In this document: positions 35,173-43,795 of the stretch, in pieces
Numbering within the stretch: position 1 is the stretch's first letter
Layout: the number at the start of each line of letters is the position of its first letter
From: Polaribacter pacificus
Lineage (GTDB): Bacteria > Bacteroidota > Bacteroidia > Flavobacteriales > Flavobacteriaceae
Reading direction: 5' to 3'
Length of the DNA: 64,000 nt
NCBI RefSeq assembly: GCF_038024035.1
Contig: NZ_CP150664.1
Coordinates: 558,001-622,000, forward strand
The notes under the pieces: generated by a model
The model's input: only the letters and a program-made list of their open reading frames with translations
Told to the model about the DNA's origin: nothing
Databases searched by the model: none
Position numbers and translations under genes: made by a program

Positions 35173-36864
35173 ATGGAACACTTTATTGTATCAGCTCGAA
35201 AATATCGTCCTCAAAATTTTGAAGATGTAATTGGGCAACAAGCCATTACCAATACCTTAGAAAACGCTATCAAAAGCGATCATTTAGCACAAGCTTTATT
35301 GTTTACTGGTCCTAGAGGAGTTGGAAAAACTTCCTGTGCTAGAATCTTAGCTAAACGCATCAATCAACAAGATGCAACCACAGCCGATGAAGATTTTGCA
35401 TTTAATATTTTTGAGTTGGATGCCGCTTCTAACAATTCTGTTGATGATATTAGAAATCTAACAGAACAAGTACGGATTCCACCACAAACAGGAAAATACA
35501 AAGTGTATATTATTGATGAGGTACATATGTTATCGGCATCAGCATTTAATGCCTTTTTAAAAACCTTAGAAGAGCCACCTGCACATGCTATTTTTATATT
35601 AGCTACCACAGAAAAGCACAAAATTATTCCAACCATTTTATCGCGTTGTCAAATTTTTGACTTTAAAAGAATTGGGGTATTAGATGCTAAGAACTATTTA
35701 AAAACCATTTGCCAAAAAGAGGGAATCACTGCAGATGACGATGCTTTACACATCATCGCACAGAAAGCAGATGGTGCCATGAGAGATGCCTTATCTATTT
35801 TTGATAGAGTGGTTAGTTTCTCTGGAAATAACCTAAGCAGAGAAGCCGTTTCAGAGAACTTAAACATCTTAGATTACGATACCTATTTTAACATGACTTC
35901 TCTGTTGTTAAACAACAACATACCAGAAGTTTTGTTGGCATTTAATTCTGTTTTGAGCAAAGGATTTGAAGGTCATCACTTTATTAGTGGATTGGCAAGT
36001 CATTTTAGAGATCTTTTAGTTGCCAAAGACAAAGCAACCATAGATTTGCTAGAAGTTGGAGATGTGGCTAAAAAAAATTATCTAGAACAGGCTACCAAAA
36101 CCAGCATTCCTTTTTTATTGGCTGCCATAGACAAGGCAAATGAATGTGATTTAAATTATAAAGTCAGTAAAAATCAACGACTGCTTGTAGAGTTAACTCT
36201 AATGCAAATTGCCTCTATCACTTTTGATGGAGAAAAAAAAAAGTCAGCTAAGTTCATAGTACCTTCTGCTTTTTTTACTAGCCTATCTAAACCAGCAACT
36301 CAAGTAGAAAAGCCTACTGTAAAAGCAGCAGTTCCGCCAATTGCAAAAATTAAAGAAGAAACGCTAACTCCAAAACCAACTGCACCTGCTTTAAAAAATG
36401 TACGCAGAAGAAGTTCTTCTTTGTCTCTAAAAAGTGTGCTTGAAAAAAAGGAAGAGCTCTCATCAGATACACTAGAAGAAAACTACGACAACCACCCAAG
36501 AACACCATTTACACAAGAGTTGCTAAATAAGTTTTGGAAAACCTATCATGCCAAGCTAATTTCAAAAGGGCAAAAGAGTGTTGCTTCGATTCTAATGGCA
36601 GACTCACCTAAATTATTAGACAATTTTGAAGTTTCTCTTACCCTGCCAAACAAATTAATGGCTGATCAATTAGAACGCAGTAAACCCAAATTGATTAAAT
36701 TTCTAAGAGAAGCCCTAAACAACTACGGGATTCAGCTTCAAATACATATAAATGAAGAAGTCACCAAAAAGTTTGCCTATACTCCTCAAGAAAAGTATGA
36801 AAAACTCTTAGAACTAAACCCAGCTTTGGCTGCTTTAAAAGAAGCCTTTAAATTAGACCTCTAA
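35173..36864 (+). CDS. dnaX: DNA polymerase III subunit gamma/tau
   Basis: 563 residues. The clamp-loader AAA+ domain (1-240) has Walker A GPRGVGKTSCAR (44-55), Walker B VYIIDEVHMLS, sensor 1 ILATTEKHK and SRC box SRCQIFDFKRI. Domain III (240-350) and a Lys/Pro-rich linker (380-440) follow, then a tau-like C-terminal domain (about 455-563). The four-Cys zinc module that normally follows Walker A is replaced by QQDATTADEDFAF, without cysteines. The start ATG is 26 bp after the predicted -7 box. The subunit organises the replisome and loads the sliding clamp. Confidence 0.95.
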   Translation: MEHFIVSARKYRPQNFEDVIGQQAITNTLENAIKSDHLAQALLFTGPRGVGKTSCARILAKRINQQDATTADEDFAFNIFELDAASNNSVDDIRNLTEQVRIPPQTGKYKVYIIDEVHMLSASAFNAFLKTLEEPPAHAIFILATTEKHKIIPTILSRCQIFDFKRIGVLDAKNYLKTICQKEGITADDDALHIIAQKADGAMRDALSIFDRVVSFSGNNLSREAVSENLNILDYDTYFNMTSLLLNNNIPEVLLAFNSVLSKGFEGHHFISGLASHFRDLLVAKDKATIDLLEVGDVAKKNYLEQATKTSIPFLLAAIDKANECDLNYKVSKNQRLLVELTLMQIASITFDGEKKKSAKFIVPSAFFTSLSKPATQVEKPTVKAAVPPIAKIKEETLTPKPTAPALKNVRRRSSSLSLKSVLEKKEELSSDTLEENYDNHPRTPFTQELLNKFWKTYHAKLISKGQKSVASILMADSPKLLDNFEVSLTLPNKLMADQLERSKPKLIKFLREALNNYGIQLQIHINEEVTKKFAYTPQEKYEKLLELNPALAALKEAFKLDL

Positions 36865-36924
36865 TATTCACTCTTTTTTTTATTTATATATTTAGCGTTC
36901 TTTAATTATTGTAACAAGATAAGT

Positions 36925-37761
36925 ATGAAACGTATTAATAGTATAATTCTTGGATTTCTTTTGGTTTTTTGCTTTGCCAATGATAAGGCTCCAACAAAAA
37001 AAATAACTCTAGAGCTACTAAATTCTCAAACTGACAATCAACAAAAATATCGCTATTCACTAAGAAAATATGCCCATGTAAAAGAGTTTTACAAAGGCAT
37101 TTCTATTAGAGCAACTCAAATTTGTTTAGAACACAACATCCCTCCTGCTTCTTTATTAGCTATAGCCGCATTAGAATCTGGCTGGAACAAAGGCTATATT
37201 GGGCAAATTACAGGTAATATACTTAGTTTAGGCACCAGAAGAGGTGATACAGAGCTTCCTGCTCTTAGACTGCCTCGTTTGCTTAAAAACAAACAAATTC
37301 TATTTGATTCTTTGCAGATAGCAAAATACACAGATAAAGAATTAAAATGGGAGAATCGTCCGGAGAGTTTAAAAAAGGATTACCGTCCAAAGCCTTGGGC
37401 AGGCACCCCATACAACTTGGCCTATTTTAAATACCACCCAAAAGAAAAGAAGGCTGCACACATAGCCAATATCACAGATTTTGTTACCGTGTTTATTGCT
37501 AGAAAAAGCAAGATTAAGGCCTATCGAGATGCACGTAAAAAAATGGACAGTTTGGTTGCTGTACACGGAAAAGAGATCTTATTAAAAGAAGAAACAGCTA
37601 TACAGTTTATTTATGAAATTGGTGGGAAAAAAAATTCGTACAATTTCAGAAAAACATGGCCTAAAAAAGTGGTGTATATTATTAAAAATGCCGGTCTAAC
37701 AGATTTGACAAGCAAGCTTTACAATAAAATAAGTTTTGAAAATGCCTGGAAAATTAACTAG
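36925..37761 (+). CDS. Exported glucosaminidase (FlgJ/GH73-like) domain protein
   Basis: 278 residues. A signal peptide (about 1-20) precedes a GH73-like domain: HNIPPASLLAIAALESGWNKG, with the probable catalytic Glu in ALESGW (about residue 84), then GNILSLGTRRGD. This fold cleaves the glycan chain of peptidoglycan. The C-terminal 80 residues are basic and unassigned. It converges with the antiporter gene, with a 4-bp overlap of stop codons. The exact cleavage specificity is not determined. Confidence 0.8.
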   Translation: MKRINSIILGFLLVFCFANDKAPTKKITLELLNSQTDNQQKYRYSLRKYAHVKEFYKGISIRATQICLEHNIPPASLLAIAALESGWNKGYIGQITGNILSLGTRRGDTELPALRLPRLLKNKQILFDSLQIAKYTDKELKWENRPESLKKDYRPKPWAGTPYNLAYFKYHPKEKKAAHIANITDFVTVFIARKSKIKAYRDARKKMDSLVAVHGKEILLKEETAIQFIYEIGGKKNSYNFRKTWPKKVVYIIKNAGLTDLTSKLYNKISFENAWKIN

Positions 37762-39590
37762 TTATTAATTACCGCCAAAGGTTTTCCTAGATACATCAAC
37801 ACATTGCCTTCTTCTACGTTTAACTCTTCTGAGTAGGATGGAATGATATGAATTACGCCGTCATTACTCTTTACAAAAACAGGTATAGAGTTAACTTCTT
37901 CATTTAGTTTTTCTATCAGCTCTAAATAGTGTTTCTTAGAACTTAAAACCAGTTCATTAATATCTGGATAATCCCTAACTACTTCGCTCAAGTTGATAAA
38001 GTCATCAGTATGTGAAAACAGACCAGCTGCTGGTGTTTCTGATGGGTTTTTCATCTCTTCGGTAGTAATTAAACGATAGGCTCCTTGTTCTCCAAAAATA
38101 TCAGAAAACTCATTTAAAGCAAATTTATTTACCACAGAACTCCCCGTTAAAGCCATCAAGAAGCCAATGTCATTCAACTCTATATTCTCTGTAAGATCTT
38201 CATCGTAAATATTAGTTTCAATAGCTTCTAAGCCCTCTTCTCTACACTTTTTAATATGGATTGAATTGCTGTCAATTAAAACCACTCTTCTACCGTTTTT
38301 CTTTAAATATGCGGCAATTAATCGCGATGGATCAGAAGCTCCGATAATTAAAATTCCGTTAGAAGTTTTTAAGAAAACCCCAACAACTTTAGCAAAAAGT
38401 CTTGCTGTGGTTGCGTTTAACAACACCGTTCCTAAAACGATCATAAAAACCAAAGGAGTAATATATTCTGCTCCTTCTACACCTTGTTTTAGTAATTTGC
38501 TTCCAAATAAAGAAGCGATCCCTGCAGCAACAATTCCTCTAGGACCAACCCAGCTAATAAAGAGCTTTTCATTGGTTTGCAACTTCGATTTATAGGTGCT
38601 TAAAAAGACTGCTACTGGTCTAATAACAAAAACAATCAGCGCAAACAAAATGGCAGTATTCCAATTGTAAAGCAACATCAAATCATCAATATTGATATTG
38701 GCCGCGAGTAAAATAAAGAGTATTGAAATTAAGAGTACACTTAAAGACTCTTTAAAGTAAAGCAACTCTTTAAGGTTTTTTAGTTTTCCGTTTCCAAGAA
38801 CCATCCCCATAACCACTACAGCCAAAAGACCAGATTCATGTGCAAATACTTCTGACTCAACAAAAACCAATAAGACAGTTGATAAAGACACCACGTTTAA
38901 TAAATAATGTGGCACTAATTTTTTATTGATAACAAAGGCCAAGGCATGGGCGAATGTAAACCCAAAGGTGGTTCCGAATAGTAAAATCTTTCCAAACTCA
39001 GTAAAGGCAGTTTTGGTAAAGCCACTATCACCTCCAACACTGATAAACTCAAAAACCAATACGGCAACCAAAGCTCCGATAGGATCAATAAGGATTCCCT
39101 CCCATTTAAGCACCGCAGAAACATCCTTTTTTAATGGGATATTTCTTAAGATAGGTGTGATTACAGTGGGCCCAGTTACAATGATTAAACCTGAGAATAA
39201 AAATGACAATTCCCAGCTTAAATCAAATAAATAATGTGCCAAAACACCAGCACCAAAAAAAGTAACGGCAGAACCTAAGGTAATCAGTTTGGTAATAACG
39301 GGTCCTACATTTTTTATTTCTTCTCTTTTTAAGGTAAGACCACCTTCAAAAAGGATAATACTAATAGCTAGTGAGACAAAATAATACAAGCCATCTCCAG
39401 GAAACAAACCTTTGGTTCCATCCCAAATTGGTTCTATCCATTTAGAGCCATCTTCTGTAATAAACTCTGCAGCAATAGGCCCTACTAAAAGACCAATTAA
39501 GATTAATGGTAAGATGGCTGGGATTTTAAATTTCCAAGCAACCCATTGTGCCAAGATCCCTAAGATGATAATTCCTGCTAATTCTAACAT
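37758..39590 (-). CDS. Cation:proton antiporter (CPA1/NhaP2-like) with TrkA-N domain
   Basis: 610 residues. Twelve or more membrane helices fill residues 1-395, including the transport motif LSFLFSGLIIVTGPTVITPIL and WEGILIDPIGALVAVLVFEF with the conserved Asp. A RCK/TrkA-N nucleotide-binding domain follows (about 400-520; GILIIGASDPSRLIAAYLKK, VVLIDSN), then a TrkA-C-like tail (about 530-610). It exchanges Na+ or K+ for H+ across the inner membrane, gated by a nucleotide. Which cation is moved cannot be read from the sequence. Confidence 0.9.
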   Translation of the reverse strand: MLELAGIIILGILAQWVAWKFKIPAILPLILIGLLVGPIAAEFITEDGSKWIEPIWDGTKGLFPGDGLYYFVSLAISIILFEGGLTLKREEIKNVGPVITKLITLGSAVTFFGAGVLAHYLFDLSWELSFLFSGLIIVTGPTVITPILRNIPLKKDVSAVLKWEGILIDPIGALVAVLVFEFISVGGDSGFTKTAFTEFGKILLFGTTFGFTFAHALAFVINKKLVPHYLLNVVSLSTVLLVFVESEVFAHESGLLAVVVMGMVLGNGKLKNLKELLYFKESLSVLLISILFILLAANINIDDLMLLYNWNTAILFALIVFVIRPVAVFLSTYKSKLQTNEKLFISWVGPRGIVAAGIASLFGSKLLKQGVEGAEYITPLVFMIVLGTVLLNATTARLFAKVVGVFLKTSNGILIIGASDPSRLIAAYLKKNGRRVVLIDSNSIHIKKCREEGLEAIETNIYDEDLTENIELNDIGFLMALTGSSVVNKFALNEFSDIFGEQGAYRLITTEEMKNPSETPAAGLFSHTDDFINLSEVVRDYPDINELVLSSKKHYLELIEKLNEEVNSIPVFVKSNDGVIHIIPSYSEELNVEEGNVLMYLGKPLAVINN

Positions 39591-39699
39591 TTTGACTCCT
39601 TATTGTTCGGTCGTGAAGTTATAAAAAAAACCATAAAACAGCCATATACTTCAATGATTTTATCCTTAATTTTGATTTTTCTATTTAGAGCCATTTATT

Positions 39700-40281
39700 A
39701 TGCTAGGATTACAATTTGAAACTGAGACCAATTGGGCCGATATCGCCAAAAATAATTTACAACAAATTCTTACAGATCACGCTTTTTTAGAGCAAAAAGC
39801 TGCTTCTAACGCAGTTTCTTTGATTATCAATTACTCAGAAGAAACGAAGCTTGTCGAAGCCATGAGTGCTATTGCCATAGAAGAAATGCAGCATTTTAAA
39901 ATGGTCCATGATTTTATGGTAAAACGGGGCATGGTACTAGGAAGAGAACAAAAAAACGATTATGCCATTCAGTTGCAAAAATTCTTTCCTAAAACCAAAG
40001 ACAGAAACGAAGCCCTAATTCAACGCTTGTTGGTTGCTGCCTTAATTGAAGCCAGAAGTTGCGAGCGATTTAAAGTCTTTTCAGAAAATATGGAAGACAC
40101 TGAACTGTCTAAGTTTTATAAGGATTTAATGATCTCAGAAGCCAATCATTATACTGTTTTTTTAGGTTTTGCTCGTGAGTATCAAGACCGTGAAATTGTC
40201 AATGAAAAATGGAATGCCCTACTGGCTTTTGAAGCAGAGATGATGAAAAGTAGAGGTTCTGAAGCAAAAATTCATGGATAA
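39700..40281 (+). CDS. miaE: tRNA-(ms2io6A)-hydroxylase MiaE
   Basis: 193 residues. The di-iron ferritin-like helices have the ligands in order: DHAFLEQKAASNA, AIEEMQHFKMVHDFM, LIEARSCERF and SEANHYTVF. MiaE hydroxylates the isopentenyl group of 2-methylthio-N6-isopentenyladenosine at position 37 of tRNAs reading U-initial codons, and needs O2. It is 16 bp ahead of the DUF4268 gene and probably co-transcribed. Confidence 0.93.
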   Translation: MLGLQFETETNWADIAKNNLQQILTDHAFLEQKAASNAVSLIINYSEETKLVEAMSAIAIEEMQHFKMVHDFMVKRGMVLGREQKNDYAIQLQKFFPKTKDRNEALIQRLLVAALIEARSCERFKVFSENMEDTELSKFYKDLMISEANHYTVFLGFAREYQDREIVNEKWNALLAFEAEMMKSRGSEAKIHG

Positions 40282-40297
40282 TTGATAATTGATCTTA

Positions 40298-40735
40298 ATG
40301 TTTACTAAAGAAGAAGCCGCTCAACTCCGCAAAGAATTTTGGACCAGTTTTGGGAAATCATTTCCCAGAAAATGGCTACTGTACAACACACAAATTAAAG
40401 GTTTTTCTTTTAAGTTTTTGGCCAACAAAAAACAGGCAGCGGTTTGTTTAGACATCGAACACTCTGATGAAATTACCAATGAACTTTTGTATGACCAACT
40501 GTTATCCTTAAGGTCCTTGTTAGAGCAAGATGTCCCAGAGGTCATTTTTGATGATACTTATGAGCTAGAGAACGGCAAAATCATCCACAGAATCTATATT
40601 CCGTTTGATCAGAAATTTAGCATCCACAACAAGAATACTTGGCAGGCTTGTTTTGAGTTTTTTGTAGAAAAAATGAATCTTTTTGAGTTTTTCTTTTATG
40701 AATATGAAGACCATATTAAACAGGCAATCCGTTAA
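40298..40735 (+). CDS. DUF4268 domain protein
   Basis: 145 residues from ATG 40298 (MFTKEEAAQLRKEFW). The pattern KEFWTSFGKSFPRKWLLYNTQIKGFSFKF and AAVCLDIEHSD matches the DUF4268 family, which elsewhere is found as a C-terminal domain of restriction-type or DNA-linked proteins; here it stands alone. No catalytic motif is obvious. A TTG at 40289 could extend the frame by three codons. The stop overlaps the convergent DUF4870 gene by 4 bp. Confidence 0.8.
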   Translation: MFTKEEAAQLRKEFWTSFGKSFPRKWLLYNTQIKGFSFKFLANKKQAAVCLDIEHSDEITNELLYDQLLSLRSLLEQDVPEVIFDDTYELENGKIIHRIYIPFDQKFSIHNKNTWQACFEFFVEKMNLFEFFFYEYEDHIKQAIR

Positions 40736-41067
40736 AAAATTTTAAAGCTAAACGGATAACTTGGTGGCTGATTGTTATTTGCTCTAATGGCATTTAATAT
40801 TGGAAAAACCAAGTAAAAAACACTTATAACTATCAATCCAGCGATTCCTAAACCACAGAATAGGATAAACGGAATACAAATTAAAATAAAGATAAACATC
40901 GTAACCCTAAAGTTTAAAATAGCTTTACCGTGCTCATCCATACCAACAACCTCATCCTTTTTTAAGAGCCACAAAATTAAAGGCACCACAAAGCCACCGA
41001 TTCCTGAAACAAAATCTAATAATTGACTTAAATGTGTGAGTACGAGTAATTGTTTGTTTTCTTTCAT
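40732..41067 (-). CDS. DUF4870 (Tic20-like) small membrane protein
   Basis: 111 residues from ATG 41067 (MKENKQLLVLTHLSQLLDF). Three membrane helices (about 11-30, 49-71 and 73-95) and the motif VVGMDEHGKAILNFRVT match DUF4870. The further upstream start at 41112 adds a poorly supported 15 residues. Function unknown; it is located in the inner membrane. Confidence 0.88.
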   Translation of the reverse strand: MKENKQLLVLTHLSQLLDFVSGIGGFVVPLILWLLKKDEVVGMDEHGKAILNFRVTMFIFILICIPFILFCGLGIAGLIVISVFYLVFPILNAIRANNNQPPSYPFSFKIF

Positions 41068-41136
41068 GGGTGTCGATTTTTTATAGTTACAATTATAAGA
41101 CAATAAAATCATGTATTTGTTACAAATAGTTTGTTT

Positions 41137-41164
41137 TTGTTCCTAATTTAACTCCGTATATTTG
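41137..41164 (+). promoter_or_regulatory. mnmE promoter, predicted to give a leaderless mRNA
   Basis: TTG (41137-41139), 17 bp, TATATTTG (41157-41164). The -7 box ends only 4 bp before the mnmE ATG at 41169, so the predicted transcription start falls at or next to the start codon. Confidence 0.7.
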
Positions 41165-41168
41165 CAGC

Positions 41169-42563
41169 ATGATTCAAAACGACACCATCATTGCTTTAGC
41201 CACACCTTCTGGTGTAGGAGCTATTGCTGTTATTCGTCTTTCAGGAGAAGATGCCATCAAATTAGTTGATGCAAATTTTAGTTCTGTACGTAAAAACAAG
41301 CGTTTATCTACTCAAAAATCACATAGTGTTCATTTAGGACATATTGTAAATAACGGGCTTGTTTTGGATGAAGTTTTGGTGACTGTTTTTAAAAACCCAA
41401 ACTCATATACCGGAGAAAATGTTGTAGAAATTTCTTGCCACGGTTCTTTGTTTATTCAGCAAGAGATTATTCAATTATTTTTGCAAAAAGGCTGTAGAAT
41501 GGCAGACAATGGTGAGTTTACCATGAGAGCCTTTTTAAATGGAAAAATGGACCTGAGCCAGGCCGAAGCCGTTGCAGATGTAATTGCATCAAATTCGGCT
41601 GCTAGCCATCAAATGGCCATCCAACAGATGCGCGGTGGGATTACCAATGAATTAAAAGAACTGCGTGCTCAACTGTTAGATTTTGCCGCGCTAATTGAAT
41701 TGGAACTAGATTTTTCTGGTGAGGATGTTGAGTTTGCCGATCGCACCAAATTTAAAGAGTTGGTTTCAAAAATCACTACAGTCTTAAAGCGCTTGATTGA
41801 TTCTTTTGCTTTTGGAAATGCTATGAAAAACGGTATTCCCGTTGCCATTATAGGTGAGCCAAATGTTGGGAAATCAACCTTATTAAACACACTTTTAAAC
41901 GAAGAAAAAGCCATTGTTTCTGATATTGCAGGTACTACTCGGGATGCCATTGAAGACGAAATTATTATAGAAGGTGTCGCTTTTCGCTTTATTGATACAG
42001 CTGGTATTAGAGATACCACAGATGTGGTAGAGAGCATCGGGATTAAAAAAACCTATGAAAAAGCAGCAAACGCGCAGTTGATTATTTACTTAATCGATGC
42101 TAATAAATTTTCAGAAGTAAGTGATATTATAATACAAGAAATTAACACCATTAAAGAGCGCTTTCCTAGCAAACGTTTACTGGTTATTGCCAATAAAGTT
42201 GACACACTCTCTTGTCATGATGCTGCTGTTTTAGAATCAGAAATAGAAGATGTAATTTTACTTTCTGCAAAACAAAAAACTGGTGTTGATGAATTAAAAT
42301 CAGCCTTAACCTCATTGGTAAACACTGGTGCATTAAGCAATAATGAAACCATCGTTACCAACTCTCGACATTTTGAAGCCTTAAACAATGCGCTGGTTGC
42401 CATAAGATCTGTACAAGAAGGTATTGATTTGGGTATTTCTACCGATTTGTTTTCTATCGATATTAGAGAATGTTTACGTCATCTCGGAAACATTACTGGT
42501 GAATACGACGTAGACAAAGACATCTTAGGTCATATATTCTCAAATTTTTGTATCGGTAAATAA
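41169..42563 (+). CDS. mnmE: tRNA modification GTPase MnmE
   Basis: 464 residues. The N-terminal tetrahydrofolate-binding domain (MIQNDTIIALATPSGVGAIAVIRLSG), helical domain and GTPase domain are in order: G1 GEPNVGKSTLLN (about 228-239), G2/G3 AGTTRDAIED and DTAGIRDT, G4 NKVD. The C-terminal CIGK motif (Cys about 461) is intact. With MnmG it forms the 5-carboxymethylaminomethyl group on U34 of certain tRNAs. The N-terminal residues fit the family exactly, so the start is secure despite the very short leader. Confidence 0.97.
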   Translation: MIQNDTIIALATPSGVGAIAVIRLSGEDAIKLVDANFSSVRKNKRLSTQKSHSVHLGHIVNNGLVLDEVLVTVFKNPNSYTGENVVEISCHGSLFIQQEIIQLFLQKGCRMADNGEFTMRAFLNGKMDLSQAEAVADVIASNSAASHQMAIQQMRGGITNELKELRAQLLDFAALIELELDFSGEDVEFADRTKFKELVSKITTVLKRLIDSFAFGNAMKNGIPVAIIGEPNVGKSTLLNTLLNEEKAIVSDIAGTTRDAIEDEIIIEGVAFRFIDTAGIRDTTDVVESIGIKKTYEKAANAQLIIYLIDANKFSEVSDIIIQEINTIKERFPSKRLLVIANKVDTLSCHDAAVLESEIEDVILLSAKQKTGVDELKSALTSLVNTGALSNNETIVTNSRHFEALNNALVAIRSVQEGIDLGISTDLFSIDIRECLRHLGNITGEYDVDKDILGHIFSNFCIGK

Positions 42564-42719
42564 GTATAGCTGTTTAACTCCTGTAAATAATTGTAACTCT
42601 TTAAAACAATTAATTAAAAACAAAAGAGAGTCTTTCTTTCATTAAATAAAGGGTTCCTTGAGAAAGTTATGCTTTAGCTTAAAGGTTGTGGAAGCTTAAA
42701 AAAATTTAATAAACAACTT

Positions 42720-42765
42720 TAAGGAAATTACCTATTGGCTACTTTGTAAAACAGGTCTACATTTA
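42720..42765 (+). promoter_or_regulatory. Degenerate copy of the dyad promoter (site 0)
   Basis: TAAGGAAATTACCTA (42720-42734) keeps the left half of the dyad and loses part of the right. TACATTTA (42758-42765) follows at exactly the same 38-bp offset as the three better copies. No C-rich unit or terminator follows directly; transcription would run into the first RNA unit. Confidence 0.45.
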
Positions 42766-42802
42766 CACAAGTAGATTATTAAGTATTTAGTTAACTACTA
42801 AT

Positions 42803-42848
42803 TAAGGAAATTGCTTATTATATTGTAAACCAATTAAATATACCTTTA
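42803..42848 (+). promoter_or_regulatory. Dyad promoter of RNA unit 1 (site 1)
   Basis: Dyad TAAGGA-AAT-TGCTTA (42803-42817, one arm mismatch), then TACCTTTA (42841-42848) 38 bp from dyad start to box start. The dyad centre is near -42 relative to the predicted transcription start, a class II activator position. Confidence 0.65.
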
Positions 42849-42851
42849 TAA

Positions 42852-42956
42852 AAAATTAATCCCCCTTTTAAATCATTTAATCCCCCTTAAATTATTTAAT
42901 CCATTTTATTTAACCAAAAGCTAAACTTCCCCCCAAGTTTAGCTTTTTGTTTTTTA
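42852..42956 (+). ncRNA. Candidate small RNA 1, C-rich with hairpin terminator
   Basis: Predicted transcript of about 105 nt. It has no open reading frame. The 5' part is A/U-rich with TTAATCCCCC (42856-42865), TTTAATCCCCC (42877-42887) and TTTAATCC, all predicted unpaired. The 3' end is a 13-bp hairpin (42916-42928 with 42935-42947) with a loop of six C, then a T-rich tail. A second, diverged copy follows 240 bp downstream, preserving promoter, C-rich elements and hairpin while the sequence between is different; this argues for selection at RNA level. No known RNA family is recognised. Confidence 0.6.
42916..42956 (+). terminator. Hairpin terminator of RNA unit 1
   Basis: A 13-bp perfect stem AAAAGCTAAACTT / AAGTTTAGCTTTT with a CCCCCC loop, followed by TGTTTTTT. 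The T-rich side is on the plus strand. Confidence 0.85.
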
Positions 42957-43042
42957 AGAAGTTCTGATAAAAAAATACCTTACATAAGTATTAGTATCCT
43001 ATACTTTTAAAAGTTGGGGTAGAAAGGATAAAAAAAACGAAT

Positions 43043-43088
43043 TAAGAATATTGCTTATTGTCTGGTTAACCAATTGGATATATCTTTA
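43043..43088 (+). promoter_or_regulatory. Dyad promoter of RNA unit 2 (site 2)
   Basis: Dyad TAAGAA-TAT-TGCTTA (43043-43057, one mismatch), TTG at 43058-43060, 20 bp, then TATCTTTA (43081-43088), 38 bp after dyad start. It shares ACCAATT between dyad and -7 box with site 1. Confidence 0.65.
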
Positions 43089-43091
43089 TAA

Positions 43092-43182
43092 AAAAATTAA
43101 TCCCCCAATAAACTTTTTAATCCCCTAAAGTATTTAATCAAAAGCTAAACTTCCCCCTAGGTTTAGCTTTTTGTTTTTTTAA
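43092..43182 (+). ncRNA. Candidate small RNA 2, diverged copy of RNA 1
   Basis: Predicted transcript of about 90 nt, non-coding. It repeats the plan of unit 1: TTAATCCCCCAAT (43098-43110), TTTTTAATCCCC, TTTAATC, then a hairpin (43140-43150 with 43161-43171) with a C5-containing loop and a T tail. Relative to unit 1, the C-rich boxes and the stem are kept, while the A/U spacers are changed and 15 bp shorter. It probably acts redundantly with unit 1. Confidence 0.6.
43140..43180 (+). terminator. Hairpin terminator of RNA unit 2
   Basis: Stem AAAAGCTAAAC / GTTTAGCTTTT with a 10-nt loop containing CCCCC, followed by TTGTTTTTTT. Confidence 0.83.
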
Positions 43183-43296
43183 GAAAAATATCTATATCAG
43201 ATTATTAAAATCACTAAAAGATAAGCGTTTTATAAAATGTTTTATCAGTAAGACAGGTAAATGAATTTTAGGAAGTTTCTATAACATAGATAGACT

Positions 43297-43339
43297 AAAA
43301 AAAGGAACGAAATACATTAAACAGTGGTGTTCTTTTTTT
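43297..43339 (-). terminator. Weak terminator-like hairpin after the receiver gene
   Basis: On the minus strand an A-run followed by GAAC pairs with GTTC and a T-run across a loop of about 18 nt. The GC content of the stem is low, so this is tentative. Confidence 0.35.
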
Positions 43340-43762
43340 TTAGCAAGGAGACAATGCAGAATTTAATTCAAAATTCTCAATAGTTTTCATTAACAAATCA
43401 AAATCTCTTGATTTGTCGAAAAAAGCACAAGCTCCATTTTTTAAACACAAATTTTTTAATTCTTTGTTTATTGAGAAAATCAGAATTCGAGAGTTGATAT
43501 TCTTTTCTCTGATCCATCGAAGTAGCTGGATGCCATTTCCATCAGGTAGGTTTAAATCCAAAACAATAATTTCTGAATAAACTTTTTCAATGACATCTGT
43601 AGCTTCCTTTAAGGTACTGGCCAAATGAATAGTTGAAACAGAAGGTATTTTCTTAATCCTAGAAAATAGTTTTTCACGGATTCTACTATCATCTTCTACA
43701 ATCAAAAGGTTGCTGATGATATTATTGTTGTTGTTGTTGTTGTTGTTGTTGTTTGTTTGCAA
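43340..43762 (-). CDS. Stand-alone receiver (CheY-like) protein with an N-terminal Asn run
   Basis: 140 residues. After MQT come 11 Asn, then a complete receiver domain (about 18-135): acidic pair in LLIVEDDSR, phospho-acceptor Asp in IIVLDLNLPDGNG, Ser in ILIFSINKE and Lys in CAFFDKSRD. No output domain follows. The only usable start in frame is TTG at 43762 (no ATG from the predicted transcription start onward). Its promoter has the same dyad and -7 layout as the two RNA units. A phosphate sink or connector role in the adjacent two-component system is inferred. Confidence 0.85.
   Translation of the reverse strand: MQTNNNNNNNNNNNIISNLLIVEDDSRIREKLFSRIKKIPSVSTIHLASTLKEATDVIEKVYSEIIVLDLNLPDGNGIQLLRWIREKNINSRILIFSINKELKNLCLKNGACAFFDKSRDFDLLMKTIENFELNSALSPC
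43727..43753 (-). repeat. (AAC)9 coding microsatellite at the start of the receiver gene
   Basis: Nine perfect AAC codons (then AAT AAT) lie four codons after the TTG start. Slippage would change Asn number without a frameshift. CA-rich unstructured sequence directly after a start codon is known to raise translation in bacteria, so length could tune expression. Confidence 0.95.
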
Positions 43763-43795
43763 AAAATTAAATTTTAAGCTGTTAAAATACTGAGG

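Noticed and set aside
43002-43030. GGGG-containing stretch between the RNA units as an antisense partner for the C-rich boxes
   Set aside because: Only one short run of four G is present, outside the predicted transcripts; too little to support pairing.
42564-43339. The duplicated intergenic units as remnants of a mobile element
   Set aside because: No terminal inverted repeats, target duplications or transposase relics are seen, and each copy keeps a complete promoter-to-terminator layout.
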